From Xestospongia bergquistia (taxonomy: Eukaryota; Porifera; Demospongiae; Haplosclerida; Petrosiidae), in contig OZ014423.1 in assembly GCA_963965975.1 (NCBI GenBank), positions 1,922,001 through 1,986,000 of the forward strand: 64,000 bases of DNA, read 5' to 3'. Of this stretch, positions 25,401 through 38,384 are shown piece by piece. The notes beneath the pieces were generated by a model. That model worked only from the letters and a program-made list of their open reading frames with translations. It had not been told where the DNA came from and ran no database searches. Position 1 is the stretch's first letter, and every line of letters begins with the position of its first letter. The position numbers and the translations under genes were made by a program.

Positions 25401-26155
25401 GATAGTGAAAAAAAAATAATCAAAGAAACTGGCCAACTTTTAATAATGAATTTTGAATAAATACTATTTTATTAAAAATCTTTCACTTCTAGTTGTATAT
25501 AATAGTTTAGTCACTAGCATCATCAGCCAAATATAGAACTAAACTTTCATCTTCCATACCATTATTAACACTACCTTCTGCATCTTACTTTAGTCTCTTT
25601 TACTCTACTAACAGGCACTATAAAACCGCCAAAATACTACTATCCTCCTGCCATTGTGCAATGTTAATGTACTTACTTCAATTCCAGGATAAGCATCCTT
25701 GATTTTATTAACAAAACTATCCATATTGCTATCACTGGCGAAAATCCCATGTAATACAATCACAGGACGATAGGCAAGTGTCTTCTCTATTAAAGAGAGA
25801 AACAAAGCAACCAAAAGGGTGGCTAGTGGAGTCATATCTGTTCGACAGCAACACACCACCAACACACCTCCGCATTAATAATATTAACTCAGGAAGTAAT
25901 AATTAATTTCAAGGATTTGCCACATACCAGTATTATTAGCATTTAACGCACTTTAGCTCACAAAGAAGCAATACTCACTACACTTGTACTTACCTCAATA
26001 CCAGGGTAAGCAGTCTTGATCATGTTAGCAAAACCGGTCATATCAGAATTACTGGCAAAGATTCCGTGCATTATAATAACAGGACGATATGCAAGACCAT
26101 TTTCTATTATTAAAAAGAGAGATAAGACAACCAACAGGACAATTAGAAGAGCCAT
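22419..26155 (-). CDS. Palmitoyl-protein thioesterase PPT2-like, copy 2, two first exons
   Basis: Exons 25035-25170, 24780-24872, 24068-24119, 23383-23435, 23258-23329, 22982-23066, 22627-22687, 22419-22565 match copy 1 in size and phase. Two intact first exons are available. The outer one (25994-26155) encodes [11 protein letters not shown]...HGIFASN and the inner one (25677-25835) encodes [11 protein letters not shown]...HGIFASD. Both end in PGIE with a GTAAGT donor, so either can splice to exon 2. The product is 285-286 residues with signal peptide, CYSQGG nucleophile motif, GGPDDG and C-terminal histidine. Exon 8 again has a GC donor. The exon 2 acceptor region is repeated in tandem (25144-25343). 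Alternatively the outer first exon could belong to a lost fourth gene. Confidence 0.9.
25144..25343. repeat. Five 40-bp repeats duplicating a splice acceptor
   Basis: Five near-perfect 40-base units. Each contains the first 27 coding bases of thioesterase exon 2 (minus strand) and the adjoining intron end, so the acceptor CTGTAG is repeated. The last unit has a degraded acceptor (TTGTAAG). Confidence 0.95.
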
Positions 26156-26280
26156 CTGTGAAATCATTTGACCAAGAATGAACTTTTGACACACCCTTTA
26201 GGTACTTAGCTAAGTATTTTTAATAACTCCGGAAATTAATAGTTTACTGAATAATAATGTCAACATAAAATGTTTGTGGT

Positions 26281-28014
26281 TCAGTTATTAATCCATGGTT
26301 CAATACAACAATCAAAGACACTTTGATTAGTATGCCAATGTACATGTTCTACTCCTGGTATTTCATAAATTTCAATTTTCCCATCTTTGTGAAGAGTCTG
26401 AAGACCAAAATAGTCTTCAATATAAAACTATACAATAAATATAACATAACAATAGCGCATAAAAAGAACTAAGTGATAAACTTAATTATTATAATCAATG
26501 AATTTACCCGTTGTAAATGAAATGGTTCCACTTCAAATGCAGAGTAGTTCTTATAGAAACCGAAATGACTATTAGCAAACAATGCACAATAGATATAATG
26601 TAATTATAACACTATAACAATATGATGTATATCATACCTAGATTGCCATGGAGTAATAACACCATCATCTGGACCTCCTATCAAAACTAACTTTTGTAGT
26701 TTTAAGAAATTAGTCTTATACTCTAAAGAGAAGAATTAAAACACAATTAAAATTGGCACAAAGAGAGATTAATAAGATAATAAATAATATTAATAATTAT
26801 TATCCTAGAATAAAAATAATTTATTGTCCTCACGTACGTGGTTTACTACCATTGTTAAGAAGAGGAAGAAAATCAGAGTATGTATAATATTCTTCTTGAT
26901 GAAATGGATCTAATAAACAAAAGTGTCTAAATCATATGCCAATACTGATATCAATATTCACTAAATGTACTCAATAGTAATGTGGTTTGCCTACATACTT
27001 ACCATTCCAGTAATTTGCAATGGAAATATCCTGGCCATCTTCATTATAAAAGATCCTGTATGTGTGTATAATAGTAATAATAGTTAATAATAGTTAATAT
27101 ATTATTATATCATTCACTAACCAGTATAAATGATCTCGACCCCAAATAGGAAAGAAGTAACTCATATAATCAGTATCTATAATAAAGGAGCATGTGATAT
27201 TTAGTATTACCTCTTAAATAATGTAGTGATGATATTATGTACCTCCAAATTGACCAGCTTGTGGACTGGACAGAGAGATAAAGGTGTGTACATTGTGTTC
27301 AAATTTCTGTATTACACCACGACAGACAAGACCACCTATACAAAATATTTAAAACATTGGTGCTAATAAAGGCAGGAAGTAGGAAATCAATTTAATATTA
27401 TTCAGGACTATATCGTCTCATTAAAATGTAGTCTCATACCCTGAGAAAAACAGATAAGGTTGACTCCATCTTTAGCAGTATCCATGACTGGTTTCATGCG
27501 CTTATAAACAACATCAACTTGTTCCCACATTTTTGTTGTACTATCAAAGTCACTGAATGATTTAACGTTAAACACCTGACCAAAAAAACAGTATTGATAA
27601 GGACATAAGACGTCTATGGCCAGAGAAATATCCAATTAGAGTGTTTTCTAATACTAATACCAATAATAGCAGGGTCTAAAAATAATTACCAGAACAAAAG
27701 TTAAAACAATTCAAATACCAAGTTATGACTTTTGATGAATCTGGTTGAGAACACTACATTATTAGTTCATAAGCTATTAAATAGCAATATAATAAAATAA
27801 TTTGCTAATAATTATTATATATAATATACACCATTGTTATAATAGATATTTTTACCTCAGTGCCAGGATGAGCCTTTTTAATCATATTTACAAAACCACT
27901 CATATCAGCATTACTAGCAAAGACGCCATGCATAACAATTACTGGTCGATAAGCAAGGCACTCGCTCCAGAAACAAGAGAGAGAAAGCCAAATAACAAAG
28001 ACAAGTAGGGCCAT
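26281..28014 (-). CDS. Palmitoyl-protein thioesterase PPT2-like, copy 3
   Basis: Nine exons: 27856-28014, 27440-27575, 27243-27335, 27122-27176, 27003-27055, 26838-26909, 26638-26722, 26508-26568, 26281-26427, giving 286 residues. It has an N-terminal signal peptide, then [11 protein letters not shown], the nucleophile [17 protein letters not shown] and a C-terminal VEHVHWHTN, so the catalytic triad is complete. It is the most diverged and most compact of the three copies: introns are short, exon 4 is one codon longer, and exon 8 uses a normal GT donor. This suggests it split before the duplication that gave copies 1 and 2. PPT2 enzymes act in the lysosome. Confidence 0.94.
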
Positions 28015-28169
28015 TGCTCGGTCAATCGCCAGGAACCAGAAGTAGTCAAATTAATGATACACCCACTCATCTTGATAATAATTATTTTCCAAACTACTCA
28101 ACAGGGAATAAAAATTTTATTTGTATAATCTAAAAATCAAATTTATAAAATCACTAGTTCCAATGTTCG

Positions 28170-31100
28170 TTAGAGTCCCTCTATTTCTTTGTTCTTGGGA
28201 TACTCCACAGTATATCTGATACCGACAGTCTTTGTCTCCTGAGGATTGAGTTCCAAAGACCAGGTCACATGATTTTGTGCTGTCAAATTAGGATTAGGAA
28301 GTGGTTGGCCTTGTTTAACTTTGGCAATTACAGGCTCTAATAGAGTGACCTAATAACAGAGAAAGAAGAGAATTGTTACAGTCAAAGATTCAAACAAATG
28401 GTAAAGCTTAAAGTATGAATTAGACTATCTGTGTATCATGGAAAGCTACTCTAAGAGGTTCTATTTGTTTATAGTATAAAGTATACTACCTTTAGTTTGT
28501 CATCTCTACTAAGAGGTATCTGATCAGTGAAGAAGATCTTAGCTGGTTCTTTTCTGGTGTTTGTAATCTCAGTGACCTGTCGATAGGTGAATATAACGGA
28601 GACGTTGATAAGACCACTCTCTTCTCGGAAACGATTAACTGGTTTATAAACAACCTTAACAGAAGGATCAGCACCTAGAGAAAACAAAAACTATAATACA
28701 TACCCAATTATTAATTATTAACATATTGACTGGAACATAACCATTTGTAAGCACTAAAACTTAAGATCAGGTATTATTCAGAAAATTGCTAAAATTAAGT
28801 AATGACAAATATTCTAGACATTTGAGTTGTTATATCAATGTCTTCTACTGTCTGTCTATCCAAAATTTTATTTTGTGATTGAGGCTTAATAATATTTAAA
28901 ATAATTATTATCAACAATTAATTTGAATTACCTAACGAACAGGAAAACTCCTCTTGAGGTGACACATTATTGAGAGACGTTTTTGTTACAAAGGCCTGAT
29001 CCAAAAATACATTAGCTGGTCCAGCTAACAATGGATAACGAGATTCATTCTTAACTTTAGCCTTAAGGAAGGCATGTTGTGAAAGTTTAGGGACTGTTTC
29101 ATACTCAAATGTCGGCTTAAGATCAACAGTACACACAGATACCTATATAAAAACATTTATACAAATATTCAAATCTTAACAGTCACTCAGAGTCTTGTAC
29201 CATTAATTTACAGTGTATTAATACAATCATCAAAATTTGACTGACCTTGTGTCCAGAGTTATCACTAGGTATGGTGGCTAATGCTACAATCTCAAAGACA
29301 CTACTGGACAATCCTTCACTGACTTGAGCTTGAGGTACAGCCAAAGGAGCATCACTGGCTACTCTAGCTCTCTGTGGTAATCCTCCACCTAAAATAGAAA
29401 AGAAACAAACAATACATTATGAAATATATATGACAATATACATGTTAACAAATAACATTTAAAAGTATTGTACATACAAATAACAAAAGTAGTAACACCA
29501 GAAATCATGTCATTGTATTCAAAGTAATATCCACTTTTTGTAAAAGAATTGTAGCATTGGAGCAGCAGTATTGGTTTTAAGTAGTTTTATCCTTTATATA
29601 CTCTTTAAAGAAAATGTTCGATTAATGAATTTGAGCAACAAACAATTGTGTTTTCAATTTGTGCAAGAAATTACTGACAAATCCACTAATTGAATATAAT
29701 TCTGTCATCCATTCAATGATGCCAACAAAATTCACACTATCCACTGACAAAGCTGAATGAGATAGTAGCTTTTAAATAAGTTGTAAGAAAAACATTTAAA
29801 TACATTAACCTAAAACTAATTTTTCTACAAAACTTAATGAACATTTGGATTTATAATTAATAATTTTTCCAAGTTGGTCTCATTTAACTTGTAATTATTT
29901 ATTTATTTATGAAATACAAGTCCAAATTTTGTGATCATTACATTACTCATCAAAAATTTGCTAAAACTAGTACCTCCAATTAGTCTTAAGCAATTAATCA
30001 AATCCTTGAGTGGCGCACATTGTTATAATTACTTGTATTATCAACACACAATAGTCTATATTAACTATACAAGATTATGAGGTATCTCTATGTACACATT
30101 ACGAAGAAGGGAAGTGTATTTCATTTTTGACTGATAAGATATGACTGATGAAAGAAATTTCATTAGCATCTCCAATTCTCCATCTTGTTGGACTTTTGGA
30201 CTATCTTATTCTCAGTGTCTCTCTGTTTCTGAATAACTGAAAGTATTAAATTATAAATTCTTCATACTACAATAAGAAATGACATAACAAGACATATCGT
30301 GAACTGTTGAAACTATTAAGGTAGGAAGAAAAACTTCCATAGAAACTTTAACAGAAAGTAGGAAACTGTTGGACATCATGATTAAGATCAAAGAGACACA
30401 AGCACTGGCACAAAATCAATCCTGTACATTCGATTGTAGACTTAGACTTCTATAGACTGAAGTCTTTAAAAAATGATTTACAAGACTTTATAGCATTTGC
30501 ATACGACTTCTCTGAGCTTTGAATACAAAGTTTGTGTAAGAATGTGAGTTTGCAGCAACTTCCCTATTACATAATTGATTCAGATTATCCAATATCAATA
30601 TAATAATAGTGCAGCCGCATACTGCATCGCTGAACTGTGTAAGGAAAAAGACTGGAAGCCATCATTGTAATTTATGTTGCTAAGGAAGAAAGTATCATGA
30701 TATACTGCAACACCTAATCTATTTGAAAACAACAACAGACTGACTTGCACATGAATATATAATACAGCTGTTATTGTGCCATGTCTATAATCTATAACAT
30801 AATGTATGTACAAGTACATACATTATGTTATAGATTATTATCAAAACATGTCTACCAGTCAAGCTCAAATTGAAAAGAGAGTATCATTTATTAATGTCAA
30901 ATGCAGTATTATCAAAAAAGAAGTCTGATAAAAATCTAATACTTGTTATTACAAGTACTACTAAAAGATTCCCAACAAAAGAAAAGGCATAAAACTGGAA
31001 CAAATAAAGTCATTTAGGGGAAAAAATTTAACAACAATTTTCAGCTGTTTAGATAGATGAGATGTGCCCCTAAATATCATCATCCATCTATCCATCTATC

Positions 31101-34100
31101 CATCCATCCATTTTTTCCCTTATCACATTGTTAATCAGTACACTTTTCTCAAGGTAAGAAACTTAAAATTTGTATTATTCAAAGCTAAGTCGTACTATTC
31201 AAAGAAAATGACAACAAAGTCAAGTCTCACAATAGCACGACAAAACAAATGATAGAGGGAGTACAATAGAAAATCAAATGTCAATCAAACAGTAAAACAA
31301 ATAAAGCCACAGACCAAACCCATTTCTATTGTCTCCACGAAACCTGACACACTTGAGAATTGAGATACAAACCATATCAAAACAATAGAGACATTACTTG
31401 TTAATTGTTTTAGGTATTGTGTAAAAGACTTTAGCTTTATGTCTTGTAAGGTCTTCAGGCTGGTTAAGCTGGATCAAATCCTATTTTTTAAATTTTTCTT
31501 CAAGGACATTCTAAAATCACATTTCTATGGCCAAATGAATGGCTCCAACAAGTCTGATAGTAAGATGATCTTGTTGGGTGACAGACTTTAACTGGTTTTA
31601 GCTGCATTGTATAATATATATTTTTTAAAATTTGTATATGTTTAGTATTCTTGAACAATTAACACTTGTATATTGGGCGTGGTTTACTTTTACAGGACAA
31701 GAATGTTGATTGGCCACTTCTAACAACAGTGCAGTATCACTTAAGAGACATGTTTTCACAATACAACAATAGCAATTAAAGATTGGAAATTAGTTGATCT
31801 TTGCTTTAGTGGTTGATGTATTAAGAAATACTACACTGTTCTACCCACAGCAAAGAAAAGCAACTAGTTGATTTAAAAAGCTTATATAGTCCAGAATGAA
31901 AGCTGTGGGATATTTGGGTGATTCCAAAGGATGAATAAAATACAAAAAGCAATATTAGGTAGTTAGTCATCCAATAAGTAGTTTATTATACAGATAATTA
32001 TCTATAGAGATTTTGTCACAGCTAGGCTTTGACTCTCTTGCCCACGATTTTCAGATCTCCAATAACAAGTACGTACAGATTATTAAAATCAAAGGCGCAC
32101 ACAAGATTATTATACCAGTCAAACTTGTTTTAATTAGCTCATACATTGTTACAATCAATTGCAACTGCACAGACAATTCTAACCACAGTGATAGCTCTAG
32201 TTTCTCAGTTAGTGTTGGTTACATCAAGGGAACAACGTGTTATTGACCAAAATACAGCGATATAAAGGAACACGCTCTAACAGTGATTATAAAACTAAAA
32301 GTCCTCTGATTAACACACTTCAATGCTATTACTACAACTTCAGAAAATAAGTTGCGCCACAAAATATAACAATGATGTATCAATGGAATATACATTCTAA
32401 TTAAGTCTATTGTCCACTATGCAACTGTATTGCAAAATACAAGGTCACTTTCAACAAGCTTTGACTCTTTGTGAGCCACACCTACTGATCTCATTGCAAC
32501 ATTGTTGTGTGCAACTTAAGATTTAACCATTCACTGTGCGATTTTGTTGCAAGTAACATGTTACAACTTTGTTGTCTACAACAGATTATACAGTGGATGG
32601 TAACCTTAACAAATTCCATAAAAAGCTTCAGTCTGTAGTTAACAATCAGTTTGAAGACTTTAAGAAATCTAATGAAAGTCTGTTAGACTCTTGACATACG
32701 AAAGATTAGGCAGAAGTTCCAAATATACAAGATATAACTACACTTATTATAATAACTCTATATTCTACAATAGATATTGTGAACTAGTCTATTAATTCAT
32801 TGTCCTAGTCTGTCTAGCCTACCTACCTGCTCCAGGAGGTGGAGGGGGAGGAGGCACTCGAAGGCGATCATAATCATCTCCAAAGCGAGCATCCCAATTA
32901 CGCTACAGGACAAAACTACAATCACTTAATATTGAAATTGAAGATAATAAAGACAATAGACTGAAAGATAATAATACTTACACGATAATAGTTTTCTTTC
33001 TGTCGTGAATCATCAAAGTGTAGTAAGTTGAGACAAAGTGTCTCCAACTCAGGAGCATTGCCTCCAATACTTGGAGAAGCAGTAGAAAGAGAAAGTTTAG
33101 CATCAACCCTGAAAAAGAAAACAATCATTAACTGCTTAAGTCATTACTGGTTCCAACAAGGAGCCATTTAGTCCTTTGTTAACTAGCTTACCAGTCTTCT
33201 CCAGTGTTCTGTTGTACCATTCCAAAATAACTGACTTGCATTGTTCTCTCAGCACTGTTAACACGCAAGTCATATTTAGGAGTCCACTTAGCATTACTAA
33301 CAACATAAGATACCTAGAATACAAACATTAAGGCATTATTATACTGTATCAATCTAACCAGTAATTTAATATCTCCCTTCTCCTTGACAGCTAATAAGAC
33401 ACCAATAACAGATTGTTTTATAGGCTCATCTTTTTCATTGTCCTTCTTGATTTTAGGCTTCAAGTCTGAGAGACGTTTGTTGATCTAAAGGCAAATATCA
33501 TAATAATAGAGTATATTTCTATGTGTTCTCTCACATCTCTTTGTCTCTCTTCTAATTCCTTCTGTTCAAGGTCACTATCATACTGTTTCGTCATCACATC
33601 TAATGACTGCTTCTCAAATGTCTCCATAAATGAAAATACACCATCTGAAACAGAAGAACAATGATAGTATTACAATAATATAGCCTATTACAATAAACAG
33701 CACCAGTGAACTTTTACTTACTAACCAATTGTATTTTGGTTAACAAGTTGACTAGATTCAGCTCCACTACTGGAGGCTATTAAATTCTCTGAGTATTTCT
33801 TCAATAACTCTTGCTGGTCCCTTAGCCTCTCCTTTCTTTTTAATAGCACTGTGAGCTTATCTTTAACACTAGTTAATTCTTCCTCCAACTTTGTCACCTC
33901 CTCCTGCATAGAGAAGTTTTATAGTGAAACCAATGAAATGACACACACTGAAATGGCTCCAGCATTCTGACAACAAGGTCAACCATAGACTCCACCTTGT
34001 ATTTACAACCTCTACTGTTCTCACATGGCTTACATGTAGCATTTAACATTGTATTATGAATTATATTAACAACCTTCATTTCAGTTTGGTTGTCTTGTTC

Positions 34101-34619
34101 CACTGTCACTGGTATCTCCTGAAAGGAGACCTCTGTAATAGAAGCTGCTCCCACTCCATCAACACGAACTGAATCTCTATAATAGGAAAGAGGGAGTAAA
34201 CAGGGAAGACCATTAAGTACTAATGATATACAATCAAATTAGTTTAAGTCAAGTCATAAGGGCTGAGGTCAGAGGTTAATACATGAAAATGGAGTTTCTT
34301 TATTAGATCTATCATACCATGTGTTTAGCCTTTTTCTACTAATTTTATCAAATTGTTATTCCTAATAAGTCGCATATCACATATATTAGCACATATATTA
34401 TACACACACACACACATATATTATAATATATATACAAACATTGCCTACATACTTGTCCAATGCTTGTGAGATATTCTTCAACTGAACCTCGTGTTCCCCA
34501 GCATCCAAATTAACAGCGACCTCCCTTGTTACCTCAGCACGGTCGGGATAGACAACTACATAACGTACAGGACATCGGGGCAGCTCTACCTCAGTTTTCC
34601 TAGCAGCTGGGGCAGACAT
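28170..34619 (-). CDS. DUF4140/DUF4139 domain protein (F37C4.5-like)
   Basis: Twelve exons: 34453-34619, 34074-34176, 33726-33903, 33535-33644, 33359-33484, 33192-33313, 32982-33108, 32827-32902, 29246-29388, 28932-29142, 28490-28674, 28170-28349, all phases consistent, 575 residues. I start at the ATG at 34619 (MSAPAARK). The N-terminal part (about 12-95) resembles DUF4140, with VVVYPDRAEVTREV and VQLKNIS. A charged coiled coil follows (about 90-190). The rest is the DUF4139 beta-rich region, with SYVVSNAKWTPKYDLRV, an acidic/proline-rich loop, and a C-terminal WSLELNPQETK...YTVEYPK. The family is widespread, called mucoidy-inhibitor-A-like in bacteria, and has no settled function. The 3.4-kb intron 29389-32826 is unusually long for this window. 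Confidence 0.92.
30787..30838. repeat. Perfect palindrome, 25-bp arms, 2-bp loop
   Basis: Arms at 30787-30811 and 30814-30838 are exact reverse complements, separated by AA. The arms contain TAACATAATGTATGTAC. Confidence 0.97.
31078..31113. repeat. (ATCC)n microsatellite
   Basis: CATCCATCTATCCATCTATC-type tetranucleotide run within the long DUF4139-gene intron. Confidence 0.9.
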
Positions 34620-34891
34620 GGTTGACTTACTGCTACTCACCACCAAGATCTATTTCCTGCGTTAAATTCATGATGTAATTTGACGTCATACAGTTAAAGT
34701 TTATTAAAATTTTCTTGAACCCAAAACTGTAATGACATAGACGTCTACAAAACACAATCTAGTTTGCAAAGTACTATGAACACATAATTCAAACTGAAAA
34801 TGAAAGTAATTATCATCTGTAGCTATCATTATCATTCTACATGTATGTATGCTAAATAAACATGAAAATAATGTAACAAGTTCAAACTGAG

Positions 34892-36067
34892 TTATTGAAC
34901 ATACAGCTCCAACAGATCAAATGGAGTGTCTTCATCATATGTAGGCTGACTACCACAAAGCCTTACTTCAATATCACTGTTTGTAGTCACTCCAAGAGAT
35001 TTAAGGAACCATGGCAAGTTAGGATTAGTACAACAAGACACTTCATCACTGATGCATTGTTCACCATCCCACAGTGGATCATCAGCATAAAGAACTCCAG
35101 TCCACTGTTGACCAACTGGAAGAGCAGACTCACAATAATAACTATCATTACCAACAAAAGCAGGTGGACTATATGTCTCATTTGTATGTCCTTGATTACA
35201 GGGGCATGAATCAGAAAAAATACCAAATTGTAAGTGTTGTTCTAAACCACAAGCATAAGACCAAATGTGTTGTCGAGGATTGCCATAAGTAATAGAATAT
35301 CCATCCACATAAACGCCATTAATGTCAGCACTACCTCCTACATTAGGATAGAAACCATCATTAGAATTAAACTGATAGCCTCTAATTCGACCACATACTG
35401 TGGTATAGTTAACACCATAGGAAGAAAAGGACATTGAAATACAGCCTGCACCAGATGGCTTAGGTCGACCACAAACACTGTGAGTGAGATTAGGATATAT
35501 GTGTTGTTGAAGTGCTGAAGGGCAATCTTCCTTGGGATCAGACATGTTGATAAAGGCTACACGCATCCATCCTCCTTCATCATTACAATTATTTCCCTCC
35601 ATATCACAGTATGCTGTTGAGAAATGTCCATTAGATGTGAGCAGTTTATAAAAGCCTGACTCAGCATTAGGATAAATAGTGAGGAGTTCTTTGCATGTAC
35701 ATGTTCTACTAATTGAATTGAGCAAGGTGGTCACCCTTTCTAATTGTAGCACTACATTTGTCAAGATGTGATTGTCTATTGGAGAGTTTCCACTGGTACT
35801 AAAGCATGTACCATCACTAGTTGGTAGGAACTGAGCAGTTGCAATAACTAATCCTTGAGTATATGTAAAAGTGAAATTCTGTACAACAGAATCTATCTCT
35901 TGAATTGGAAATGATGAGCTGTGCTTTTCCAAACTTGGAAACAAGTTGTCGTGATTAATACATGATAAATTATGTGTTTTTAACGGCAGTATATCAGGAA
36001 GATAGGCAGCTTCTATACTTGGTGTTATATAGCATATGAGAATAATAAGAAAGAAAACTTCAGCCAT
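34892..36067 (-). CDS. Secreted fibrinogen-like cysteine-rich protein
   Basis: Single exon, 391 residues. It has a signal peptide (MAEVFFLIILICYITPS...), many NxS/T sites and about 17 cysteines. From about residue 125 it shows the start of a fibrinogen-type domain: C.CKELL, SGFYKL, STAYCDMEG, then GGWMRVAFINM, with RPKPSGAGC, VCGRIRGYQ and a YVDGYSITYG segment after it. A cysteine-rich C-terminal part follows, ending DEDTPFDLLELYV. The second half does not follow the classic fibrinogen globe with its calcium site, so it is a relative rather than a canonical member. It is likely extracellular or attached to the cell surface and may bind ligands; function unknown. Two degraded copies occur at 38385-38760 and 41390-42040. 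Confidence 0.85.
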   Translation of the reverse strand: MAEVFFLIILICYITPSIEAAYLPDILPLKTHNLSCINHDNLFPSLEKHSSSFPIQEIDSVVQNFTFTYTQGLVIATAQFLPTSDGTCFSTSGNSPIDNHILTNVVLQLERVTTLLNSISRTCTCKELLTIYPNAESGFYKLLTSNGHFSTAYCDMEGNNCNDEGGWMRVAFINMSDPKEDCPSALQQHIYPNLTHSVCGRPKPSGAGCISMSFSSYGVNYTTVCGRIRGYQFNSNDGFYPNVGGSADINGVYVDGYSITYGNPRQHIWSYACGLEQHLQFGIFSDSCPCNQGHTNETYSPPAFVGNDSYYCESALPVGQQWTGVLYADDPLWDGEQCISDEVSCCTNPNLPWFLKSLGVTTNSDIEVRLCGSQPTYDEDTPFDLLELYVQ

Positions 36068-36559
36068 GACTCACAATGACCATGTACACGTATAATCTGC
36101 AAATAAGACAAATAGCATTCACTTTTATTTATAGAATGATTTTGGCAAACAAACAAGGAATAATATGGCAAAATAGATTAAAACATTGTGCTGGCATAGG
36201 TCCAAATTTACCATGTCTTAAAGCAAAAAAGAAATACAAATTTCTGTTGTGACAAGAACCAAAATATACTTTCAGTGAAGTGTTCGAAAACAAAACACTG
36301 TGCTGGTATAGATCTAATTGTACTGTGTCTTAATACAATACACATTGGAGTTTAACTTTCATGGTGACAAAACTTCAAAAAAGTTTTCAAAAACACACTC
36401 TAACTTAATATAAATATTATCTCAATGCTTGTCATAAAATGTTCATTGAAGTATTGCATGAGAAAATTAATTGCCGTGTATGGTAATAGTTCCTATGGGA
36501 AAGAGTCCAGTTCAATACATTACAGATTCACAATGTCTTCAATATGAATTATCTGACCT
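36068..36559. other. Intergenic between the fibrinogen-like gene and SLC15-like remnant
   Basis: AT-rich, with a diverged internal repeat: the ACACTGTGCTGGTATAG-type phrase occurs twice, near 36184 and 36294. No gene seen. Part of it recurs near 42060-42180 in the third copy of the block. Confidence 0.6.
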
Positions 36560-38098
36560 ATATGTTCATGTTCCTCTCTCTTCAGTTGTCTTTCTGTATA
36601 TTGAGTAATGATAATTAACTCTTTCATTGACATCAGATAACTCATCACGTTGTCTGTATCGGTACCTATGTGCAACAATAATGAACACAATGATTGAACT
36701 GAAGACAAGACCTGTCTTAATAGCATAGTAGTGCCAGTAACAACTCCAATAATAATTAACTAAGGTTTCATCTACATTTGTAATGTCATATTTCATGAAC
36801 CATAGCCATATCAAGAGCCCTTGCATAGTATGAGTGGCCTGAGCTAGGACAAACTCAAAGCCAGCTATAAAAATAAGAATTATGCTGACACCAGATAATA
36901 AGTGTGGTATGATTAGGAAAGAAGAAGGTATGGTAAATGTTATGTTTTGAAATGATGTCAAATTCCCAACTAATTCTAGACAAGTTTGTTTCCAAGAATC
37001 TCATTTATATTACTGTTTACAACATAACTAATTATGGTTATTATAACAAGTTGTAGTAACACAAGTACTAGCCCAATACCCATTTGTTTTAACATACTAG
37101 GAATATAGCGAGAGAAGAAAGGAACAATTACAAATTGATGGATGAGGACACCAATTGAAACAACCATATATAATGAATAGTTAAGGAATATAACAAAACA
37201 ATTCCATCAATGAAACTGTAATTGTTCTGAAGAGCATACTGTGAAAAGCTAGTAAAACCAAGTCCATAAGTACCCATAAAAACAATAACCATATATCAAA
37301 AGCTTTTAACGCCTTCCACTTGTACAGTAGTAAATGGTCCTCCATATCTCTCCTTAGCTAAGTCCAGCCCAGAAGGAGGAGGCTCTCCATAGGTGAAAGC
37401 ACTATGTTTCACTATTTTTTTATGTTTCCAAACATGTTTAATCACTTTCCAGATAAGTTGGATAGGATTGTTTTGATGAGCTGGTTCAATAATCAAGTGA
37501 TTTTTGAAACAACAAAGAGTAATGAAGCCAATGATAATAGCAATTGAATTATATAATCTAAAAATACACCTATAACATAATATCTATAGTTGTGCACAAA
37601 GGCAGTAATACCAGACACTATAAGGTAGATCAAACCACCAGGAATGTAGAACACCCAAAAAAGCCAATAAAGAAAACTGCTCAGTTCATGCGTGCCTGTA
37701 AATTGAAGTTGACAAAGCCAAACTGAATTTTATTAGTCCAAACAGACCTCGGCCAAGAATATAAATGGAATTGTAATAATAGTAAGTTTAGTCATACTAG
37801 ATCTGTTAATTACAATGACTACTGTACCAGTTCTATAACAAGTGAAGAAATACAACCAATAGCAATGACAACTGCTCCAAGGGACAAAATTTTAATTCTC
37901 ATCCATTTTTATCTGGTAATCTAGTAATCTTGAGATAGGATACAAAAGATAGACAAATGCCATTATAATAGCTTCCATTTGAGTAATATTGATGAAACCA
38001 GTAAACTTTAACATATTCAACAGAAGATCCCATAATATTACTAAAATGGCTCCTTTTGAATGAACACATGAAGAATGGTAGTAAAACCATTTAATCAT
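36560..38098 (-). pseudogene. Broken SLC15/POT-type transporter
   Basis: Minus-strand pieces read as one proton-coupled oligopeptide transporter-like protein. From N to C: MEAIIMAFVYLLYPIS around 37990, a membrane segment LGAVVIAIGCISSLVIE, then PPPSGLDLAKERYGGPFTTVQ (37310-37390), FSRYIPSMLKQMGIG (37050-37120) and EFVLAQATHTMQGLLIW (36800-36850), which is the family's late-helix motif. Breaks seen: a one-base length change in an A run near 37909, a TGA at 37296-37298 where the family has an aromatic residue, a frame change near 37195, and another near 36975. Some pieces could be exons, but the TGA and multiple shifts argue for a pseudogene or a poor assembly. A shorter copy is at 42180-42740. 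Confidence 0.75.
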
Positions 38099-38384
38099 CA
38101 GCCAAAAAATACAACTGTCTTAAGCAATGAAATGTCTAGGCTATGTTATGTCATTCCTTATTACTACTGTATACATCAAATGTAGTAATTCTCATTAATC
38201 AATATAGAAGTCCATTACTAGATCTAAATAATGTCAAGTTATCAATGTAATGAATACGCCAGATGTGCTGAGAATATAGTGTAAAAATCGTCATTTATAA
38301 TGACAAGTACTTGTTTATACAAGTTCAGGTATAGCTAGTATACCCTGGCTGTGTGCTGTGTCAGATTGTTGCTATTCGACACCA

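Larger units (their letters stand above)
29389..32826. other. Long intron of the DUF4139 gene
   Basis: A 3.4-kb intron without recognisable coding sequence. It contains a perfect 52-base palindrome (30787-30838) and a CCAT-type microsatellite (31078-31113). Short open frames here show no family features. Confidence 0.7.

Noticed and set aside
30595..31252. Short open frames in the long DUF4139-gene intron
   Set aside because: There are no splice context or motifs. One spans the palindrome region and one a CCAT microsatellite.
34895..35292. Open frames antisense to or overlapping the fibrinogen-like gene
   Set aside because: They are alternative-frame shadows of a cysteine-rich coding exon with clear signal peptide and family motifs.
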